NCBI GenBank assembly: GCA_016928395.1
Contig: JAFGKV010000264.1
Span: forward strand, 1-28,826
Source: Candidatus Fermentibacterota bacterium
GTDB taxonomy: Bacteria; JAFGKV01
DNA length: 28,826 bases
Direction: 5' to 3'
This document shows, one piece after another, positions 23,460 through 28,826 of this stretch. Position 1 is the first letter of the stretch, and each line of letters begins with the position of its first letter. The translations under genes and the position numbers were made by a program. The notes under the pieces are model-generated. The model had not been told where the DNA came from and did no database searches. It saw nothing but the letters and a program-made list of their open reading frames with translations.

Positions 23460-26069
23460 CTACTTCAGCACGACCAGCGGACGGCGGACCTCGCTCTGGG
23501 CCGTGGAGAGCCGCAAGAAGTACACCCCCTGCGACAGGCCCGAGACATCTACTGCCACTCTGTGGGTGCCGGCAGGCATGGAAGCATGCATCGGGGTGTT
23601 TACGCGCCTACCCGCGACATCGAAGATGTCGAGACGCGCCATGCTCTCTCGCGGTAAGTCCATGGTCACCCAGGCTCGGTGTGCCGCAGGATTGGGCTGA
23701 GGCGGGCGTAAGGCCAGGGCTGCGGGAACCGGCGAGCTCGGATGCGTTGAGACTGCCCCGAGATCGAGGTAGTCGCCCGTCCGGGTTGCCACGCCCCGGA
23801 ACTGCGACCAGAGCCCGGCAACGCTGCCGCCCTGGGCCTTGAAATCGAGCCCGGCGATCTGGGTGCCGGCGCCGACCACGAGGTCGATGTCGCCATCGTC
23901 ATCCAGATCTGCAAGGCCAGGGGTTGAGCGAATCCTGAAGCCAAGGTTCAGGGCTTCCATGGCGGGGGAGCCGTCCGGCGTGAAGACCCGAAGATTCCCG
24001 TCATCGGCGCCCACAAGAATCTCCGGCACGCCGTCACCGTCCACATCCGCCACCACGGGCGACGATTCGCTTCTGGCGCCGATGCTCACGGGCCATCCCG
24101 GCATTTCCTGCAGGGCGAAGTCGAGCACATGCACCCACCCATTGGCAGCGGTGGCGATGATCTCCAGCGTGCCGTCGCCATCCAGATCACTCACAGCCGG
24201 AGTGGTCATGAGATCGCCCTCGAACATGATGGCGACGATCTCCTCGCCCGAGGGCTTCACGACGTGGAGTGCATCGTCCAGGCAGGGCATTAGCACGACG
24301 AGCCCGTGGGTCGCCACCGTGGCGGTGATGACCCCGGCCTTGACTTCCTTCGTGAAGGTCAGGGGCCATCCCGGCAAGGCAGATCCGTCGCCGCGATACG
24401 CGAAGACACCCTTGCCCCAGGTGCCTACCACCAGATCGCGGACTCCGTCGCCGTCCAGATCAGCCAGGCAAACGCCGGCGGTCATGCGATGGGTTGAGCC
24501 CAAGGCCACGGGCCAGCCTGCTGAAGCATTGCCATCGGCGTTTAGCACCCACAGATCACCCGACATGGTGCCGGCGGCGATCTCCAGAGCACCATCACCG
24601 TTCACATCTCCCACCGCCACCGGCCCTGTGACGTATCCGCCCAGGTCGGCGGTCCAGCGGGTTGTGCCGTCTATGTTGAAGCAGTAGAGATGATTATCCC
24701 ACGACCCGACGAGGATCTCCGGCAGGCCGTCGCCGTCGAGATCAACCACCGCAGGTGAGGAGGAGGCACGCGATCCCGCCTGCGCGGGGAATCCGGTCAG
24801 GTACTGCCCCCGACCGTCGGTGACATGGACGAACCCAGCCTCATCCGCCACGGCAACAGCCATCCCGGGAGCGAAGGACGGGGGAGGCGCGAACACGGCC
24901 GGGCTTGAGAGCACTTCGGCGCCGCAGACCAACGGGAAGCCAGGCTGGTTAATTGAAACAAGCAGCGTGACCGGGATAGTCTGCTCGTAGGCATCTCCCG
25001 ACCCGAATGTCCCTCCAAACACCAGTTCCATGGGGAATGGCCCAAGCTCCGCCTCCGGGCTGACCGAGACGCCAAGCTGCCCGGCGGCGACCCATGCCGT
25101 GTCGCCCGGCATCATGTCGGGAAGCGCTGCAAAGCCGTCAGTGACAGTGATCAAATCAGACAAGCTGACCAGAGTCAAGGTTACATTGGACACTGCTCCC
25201 CAGTCAGGATCGGCCCGCACAGCGAGGGTCGCCGTGCCGTCTTCTCCGGGGTTGATGACACCGTCGCCGTCACCGCGGCCGCTTTCCGTGCCCTCGAAGC
25301 TTACCAGCCTGAACCACGGCAGCTCGGCAGGCATACGAGCCGTGGCGGCCTGGAAGACCCTTCCTAGTTCGTCCTCCTGGATGAAGACCACCACTTCCAG
25401 ATTGTGCACTTCCCACGCCGGATCGAGCCCCGCGGCGACCTGTGCCGTGAACACCTGGTTCGTTGAGAGGTCGAGGGTCACACCATCAGGAGTCGGCACC
25501 ATGTCACGCATGACCTGATCGAAGGGGAAGGAACTCGCCGACGGCCGGTAGAGATCCGACTCTATCAGTGCGCAGCGAAGATGCAGGGCGTCGGGAATGG
25601 TGGCCTCCGACTGGCCGGAACACGTAACGGTGAGCTGCCGGGCGGCAAAGTCAAGATCAACGTCGAGATCCATGGTAATGAGGCTCGGCACCGCCAGCGC
25701 CTGCCACACCGCGTTCTCGTATTGAGGCACATCGGCATCCGCGTCGAACAGCATGTCAACGAAGAAATGGGGAGCATACAAGCCTTCACCAGGATTCTGT
25801 TGGTGGTCGTAGAGGTAGTAGATCCGGTCGCGGGATTCGGTGGGATTGGCGAGGTAGAAGGGATCGCTCCCGTCAGGCCACCAGCAATGGTAGCGGATGA
25901 TGGCTAAGGAGTCGCCGAAGAGGTCATGAAGACGGTCCAACTCACGGTCGGACGCTGGGCAGGATGATCACCCCGAGTTGGTGATCATCTCTCCCAGGAC
26001 GACCCGCGACGCCGCGGAGCTGACCCCGGCGAGGGAGATCAAGAGAAGAAGAGCGAGATGGCGACCCAT
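23460..26069 (-). CDS. Candidate selenoprotein: secreted thioredoxin-like/FG-GAP protein with UxxC motif
   Basis: One frame of 870 codons, interrupted only by UGA at codon 34. AAAGGAGG lies seven bases before ATG 26069. A signal peptide (to about SSAAS, residue 21) is followed by VVLGEMITNSG, the UGA, then SSCP. This is the place where secreted thioredoxin-like (Omp28-type) domains carry CxxC, so the natural reading is Sec34-Ser-Ser-Cys37. The thioredoxin fold continues with AIIRYHCWWP (56-65) and a YAPHFFVD proline strand (98-105). Two Ig-like segments follow (to about 375). About six FG-GAP/VCBS calcium repeats (DLDGDG, DVNGDG, DLDGDG, DLDGDG, DVDGDG, DLDDDG; about 380-745) come next, and a FlgD/Ig-like C-terminal domain (about 785-869) ends the protein. 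An internal start after the UGA would have only a TTG without a ribosome site. The alternative is a nonsense mutation or sequencing error. Confidence 0.75.
25935..25953 (-). promoter_or_regulatory. Putative bacterial SECIS hairpin
   Basis: On the coding strand GTCCGAC, loop CGTGA, GTTGGAC forms a 7-bp stem with one G-U pair. It begins 14 bases after the in-frame UGA, so the loop begins 22 bases after it. Known bacterial SECIS loops lie about 16-37 bases downstream and have a G among the first two loop bases, as here (C, G). It lies within the coding sequence, as bacterial SECIS elements do. Confidence 0.55.
25963..25989. repeat. Perfect 10-bp inverted repeat containing the in-frame UGA
   Basis: GATGATCACC (25963-25972) and GGTGATCATC (25980-25989) are exact reverse complements with a 7-base loop. 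The UGA codon (25968-25970) lies in one arm. In mRNA this would be a strong hairpin competing or stacking with the putative SECIS. It could assist recoding, act as an attenuator, or be chance or artefact. Confidence 0.6.
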
Positions 26070-26146
26070 CGAGGGCCTCCTTTCGATGTGCTGTGTGCCC
26101 CCACCTGCGGGCGGAAGGCGTGGCGAGGTCTTGGAACCGCCAAGGA

Positions 26147-26176
26147 AGCCTACAGCTTGAGGGTACCGCGAGTCAA
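26147..26176 (-). promoter_or_regulatory. Possible promoter of the candidate selenoprotein gene
   Basis: On the minus strand TTGACT (26171-26176) is followed after 18 bases by TAGGCT (26147-26152). The -35 box matches five of six bases and the -10 box is weak. It would start transcription about 70 bases before the ATG. Confidence 0.35.
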
Positions 26177-26218
26177 GTGCCATCGTGACATGGCGGCCGA
26201 TGCGCAATCCTGTGACCG

Positions 26219-27889
26219 CTACTGAAGCACCACAAGAGGAACGAGAGCATGGCGAGTGCCCCGGCGGAGTGCCAAGGCGTAGACACCGGCAGGTATGTCG
26301 TCGAGGTCGATGAACAGCGCGGGGGCTGCCCGCCCCGCATCCGGGCGTGTCTGCACGCCCATTCGCCTTCCTGCCATGTCGAGGAGAACCAGCCCCTCAC
26401 CTTCGGACCACGGCCCCCCTCCGGCCAGGCGGGTGAAGCCCCTGGCGGGATTGGGCCAGAACGCCACCCGGGGCAGTGTGGCCTCGGTCTCGATGGGGAA
26501 CGAGAAACAGGGAGGATGGTACTCGTAGCAGCCGCGGTCATAGGCCGCATTGTAGGGCCTCGGGAACAGATCGAGGTCATCGGGGAGGCCGTTATCGAGC
26601 CCCGAGTCCACTGCGGGGGAGCTCTCATCCACGTGGAAGTCACCGGAGGCGCCCCACGCGGGGGCCGCAAACTGGGGGTCGCCGCAGAAGTTACCCGTGC
26701 CGAGGTCGCCGACCGTCGCGCAGGTGTAGGTCGTGCCGTTGGCCGTGATCTGTTCTGCGGCGTCGATGTCGAAGAGGTTGTTCTCGGCGATGACGGTGAC
26801 GATGGGGCTCACATAGAACTGCCGCAGGCCTGCGACGATGACATTGCGCAAAATGAGAGTCGTGGGAACGGTGGATTCGTCGTACTGAACCGTGGCCGTA
26901 TAGTGAGGATGGCGATACGGCGAATCCCACATGGTCACATTGGTGATCTCGAAGGTTCCCCCGGCGTCGTCGGTACCGATGACCAGGAGACACCATGGGC
27001 TTGGCGTGGTGTCCCCCCCTCCCGTGGCATAGATCAAGGTGTTCTCGACTCGGCTGCTGTCTCCCCAGAGTTTGACCCCATCGGCAAAGTTGTTGGCCAC
27101 GATGCAATGATGAATGTACGTACGCCGCGCCTTGGAATCCAGCCCATCTCCCAGATTGTGCTCCGCGACCGTGTAGCGAACCTCGACGGGGCCCTCGGAC
27201 GCCTCGAACCCCAGGCCGTCGGGGCGATCCCAGGGTGACTGTTGGTCGTGGCCATTGTAGAAGTGGCCCGAGTAGCTCAAGGAGCAACTGTCAATCAGCA
27301 CATTGACCCACCCGTCGCCGCTGCCGCCGGGGCCGCCTAATGCGGTGTACCCGTTACGATGGATTGAGCAGCGGCGGATAGTAATGTCCCCGGCGTCGCC
27401 CCCCAGGTTGAAGGCCAACTCCTCGGTGTGGTGAATCTCGATGTCCTCGAACAGCAGGTCGTGAACAGTGCTGCCTGCATTGATGCCCGCCCGGGCGCCG
27501 CCGGTATACGGCGTGTCGATGAGGCTGGTGCATTCGAGGTTCTTCATCACGATATGGGCGCCATCTTCGATGTCGGCGCAGGAGAACAAGGATCCCGCGC
27601 CAAGGAACCGTGGCCGGCTGGGGCCTTGGCCCAGGACGGCCGTGGGTGCCCCGGCGCTTCCTGAAGGAGGCGTGAGCATGTCATCATAGAATACCGCCAT
27701 CACGTAGTCGCCCGAAAGAACCACGAGGGTGTCACCGCCGGCCATGTGTTTTGAGCCATACCCGGGCGAGGCCCACGGCTGGGCAGCGGTGCCCGGCCAT
27801 GAATCGTTTCCTGCGGGAGACACGTAGTACGTGGATGCCTGTATCGCAGAGAAAGATGACAGCCACATGACAAACACTATGGTTCTCAT
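26219..27889 (-). CDS. Secreted right-handed beta-helix protein with C-terminal FlgD/Ig-like domain
   Basis: A 556-residue exported protein. The signal peptide (MRTIVFVMWLSSFSAIQAS) is followed by TYYVSPAGNDSWPGT, the usual opening of DUF1565/parallel beta-helix proteins. The central region (to about residue 430) has beta-helix repeats such as DLLFEDIEIHHT, ITIRRCSIHRNGYTAL and TYIHHCIVANNFADGVKLWG. Such folds occur in polysaccharide lyases, glycosidases and adhesins; no catalytic set is recognised. A DPQFAAP and SSPAVDSG stretch then leads to a C-terminal Ig-like domain starting at WPNPARG (about 470) and ending GVYALALRRG. That domain type is used for surface sorting or anchoring in FCB-group bacteria. 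ATG 27889 has AGGAG nine bases upstream. It lies just upstream of the candidate selenoprotein gene on the same strand and ends in the same kind of domain. Confidence 0.85.
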   Translation of the reverse strand: MRTIVFVMWLSSFSAIQASTYYVSPAGNDSWPGTAAQPWASPGYGSKHMAGGDTLVVLSGDYVMAVFYDDMLTPPSGSAGAPTAVLGQGPSRPRFLGAGSLFSCADIEDGAHIVMKNLECTSLIDTPYTGGARAGINAGSTVHDLLFEDIEIHHTEELAFNLGGDAGDITIRRCSIHRNGYTALGGPGGSGDGWVNVLIDSCSLSYSGHFYNGHDQQSPWDRPDGLGFEASEGPVEVRYTVAEHNLGDGLDSKARRTYIHHCIVANNFADGVKLWGDSSRVENTLIYATGGGDTTPSPWCLLVIGTDDAGGTFEITNVTMWDSPYRHPHYTATVQYDESTVPTTLILRNVIVAGLRQFYVSPIVTVIAENNLFDIDAAEQITANGTTYTCATVGDLGTGNFCGDPQFAAPAWGASGDFHVDESSPAVDSGLDNGLPDDLDLFPRPYNAAYDRGCYEYHPPCFSFPIETEATLPRVAFWPNPARGFTRLAGGGPWSEGEGLVLLDMAGRRMGVQTRPDAGRAAPALFIDLDDIPAGVYALALRRGTRHALVPLVVLQ

Positions 27890-27986
27890 ATGCAGTCGCT
27901 CCTGATCCCGTCCGCGTTTCAGGGTCGTGGTGCACGAGCCTCGCGGACTCAATCCTATCACCGCGGAACGAGGGCTTCCCGGGTCC

Positions 27987-28826
27987 TCAGCCCCGGGGAC
28001 GTACCAGCACCTTTCTCTTCCACCGGCCGGTGAGATAATAGGCAAAGCTAAGGGTGAAACCAACGACCCAGCCGGCGGGAATGCCCCACCAGATCCCTGG
28101 TGGCCCAAACCTCGATGACAGCAGCGCCGCCGCAGGGATTCGGACAACCCAAAGAGCCATGAGGGTGAAGAACATCTGGGCCAGCGTATCACCCGCGCCC
28201 CGCAACACACCACCGGTGACGAACATGCCGGCAAAAAGCACGTAGAATAGTGACACAATGACCAGGTACTGGCTGCCATGGGCGATGACGGCTGCATCCG
28301 CGGTAAACAGCCTGACCAAATCTGGCCCCCATACGACCATCACCACCGTGGTCGCGCCCGAAAGCGCCCCTGCCATGACCAGAGTAGACAAAAAGCCACG
28401 ACGAACCCGGTGGGCCTTGCATGCTCCCAGATTCTGGCCGACGAACATCGAGAGAGCCATGGCCAGATTCATGGCGGGCATGGAGGCAAAGGAGTCAAGC
28501 CTGGAGGCGGCGGTAAAGCCGGCCATGACGTCGGCGCCGAACGGCGCCACGATCCGGGTCAGGGCGATGAAGCCCAAGGAAACAAAGGAATGCTGGATTC
28601 CCGAAGGCAGCCCAATTCTCATCATGGTGGAAAACACCTTCCGATCCACCAGCAGCGCCCGGGGATTCACATTGAGAAACGCCTTCTCGGCCCGAACCAT
28701 GTACCGAGCCCCGATCCCGAAGGAGAGGGCCTGCGACAGCACCGTGGCCCAGGCGGCGCCCTTGATGCCCCAGCCGAACCGTACCACAAAGAGCACGTCC
28801 AACGCGATGTTGGTGATCGTGGCGAC
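27987..28826 (-). CDS. MATE-family efflux transporter, 5' end outside the window
   Basis: The C-terminal 279 residues of a multidrug and toxin extrusion type antiporter; the frame runs open to the window edge, so the N-terminal half is missing. About seven membrane segments remain. The stretch TMMRIGLPSGIQHSFVSLGF marks the start of the second half-domain. LSMFVGQNLGACKAHRVRRG and GGVLRGAGDTLAQM are typical MATE loop and helix motifs. Such proteins export cationic drugs, dyes or metabolites in exchange for sodium or protons; the cargo is unknown. It ends 97 bases before the beta-helix gene on the same strand. Confidence 0.92.
   Translation of the reverse strand, partial: VATITNIALDVLFVVRFGWGIKGAAWATVLSQALSFGIGARYMVRAEKAFLNVNPRALLVDRKVFSTMMRIGLPSGIQHSFVSLGFIALTRIVAPFGADVMAGFTAASRLDSFASMPAMNLAMALSMFVGQNLGACKAHRVRRGFLSTLVMAGALSGATTVVMVVWGPDLVRLFTADAAVIAHGSQYLVIVSLFYVLFAGMFVTGGVLRGAGDTLAQMFFTLMALWVVRIPAAALLSSRFGPPGIWWGIPAGWVVGFTLSFAYYLTGRWKRKVLVRPRG

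Noticed and set aside
25968-25970. Reassigned genetic code (UGA read as Trp or Gly throughout)
   Set aside because: Many genes here end in UGA with tight start-stop overlaps (asparaginase, ArsR, HAD phosphatase) or at the expected family length (RluA, MATE), so UGA is a normal stop.

Overview
The window is GC-rich, compactly packed bacterial DNA with short, strong Shine-Dalgarno sites and GTG starts. Several secreted proteins end in a FlgD/Ig-like C-terminal domain. That feature, with an FG-GAP propeller, a parallel beta-helix protein and a HYGH/SHG plus fibronectin-III protein, points by inference to an uncultured lineage of the FCB group or a neighbouring candidate phylum (Eisenbacteria- or Latescibacteria-like). 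No rRNA, tRNA, CRISPR array, transposase or phage gene is visible.

Layout. 1-491 is a mosaic of short repeats. 492-7121 is a minus-strand block. Read in transcription order it holds an Ntn-hydrolase asparaginase, an M55 D-aminopeptidase (GTGA overlap), a DUF1232 membrane protein and a DUF169 protein. A repeat-filled gap follows, then a HIT hydrolase and a very large MutL/GlmL-family protein. 7290-9653 is a tightly overlapping plus-strand operon: an exported unknown, a YqaB-type HAD phosphatase and a class II histone-deacetylase-like enzyme. 9825-10412 is a low-molecular-weight phosphatase that converges on it. 10691-11770 is a secreted fibronectin-III protein behind a good sigma70-type promoter. 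12156-15788 is minus strand: a terpenoid-cyclase-fold protein, then GNAT, ArsR and DsrE-like genes (the last two overlap by ATGA), preceded by a CPBP protease. A 784-base repeat-bearing gap precedes a conspicuously AT-richer lysine 2,3-aminomutase (16573-17718). Then come an FkbM methyltransferase and, divergently, a prolyl oligopeptidase, a previously easy-to-miss 49-residue protein, an RluA pseudouridine synthase and a VanZ-like protein. The right end carries two large exported proteins (23460-26069 and 26219-27889) and a truncated MATE transporter.

Most notable observation. The exported thioredoxin-like/FG-GAP protein at 23460-26069 is one reading frame with a strong ribosome site and signal peptide, interrupted only by a UGA at 25968-25970. 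The UGA sits where the first cysteine of a CxxC redox motif is expected (G-UGA-S-S-C-P). Fourteen bases downstream is a 7-bp hairpin with a 5-base loop containing G at position 2, as expected of a bacterial SECIS. I read this as a candidate selenoprotein with a UxxC motif on a secreted propeller protein. The UGA also lies inside a perfect 10-bp inverted repeat, which needs to be explained. No selenocysteine machinery is present in the window to confirm it.

Other points of interest are gene ends that run into, and take their stop codons from, short intergenic repeats; the extended MutL-like protein; and the ArsR/DsrE pair rich in potentially redox-active cysteines.
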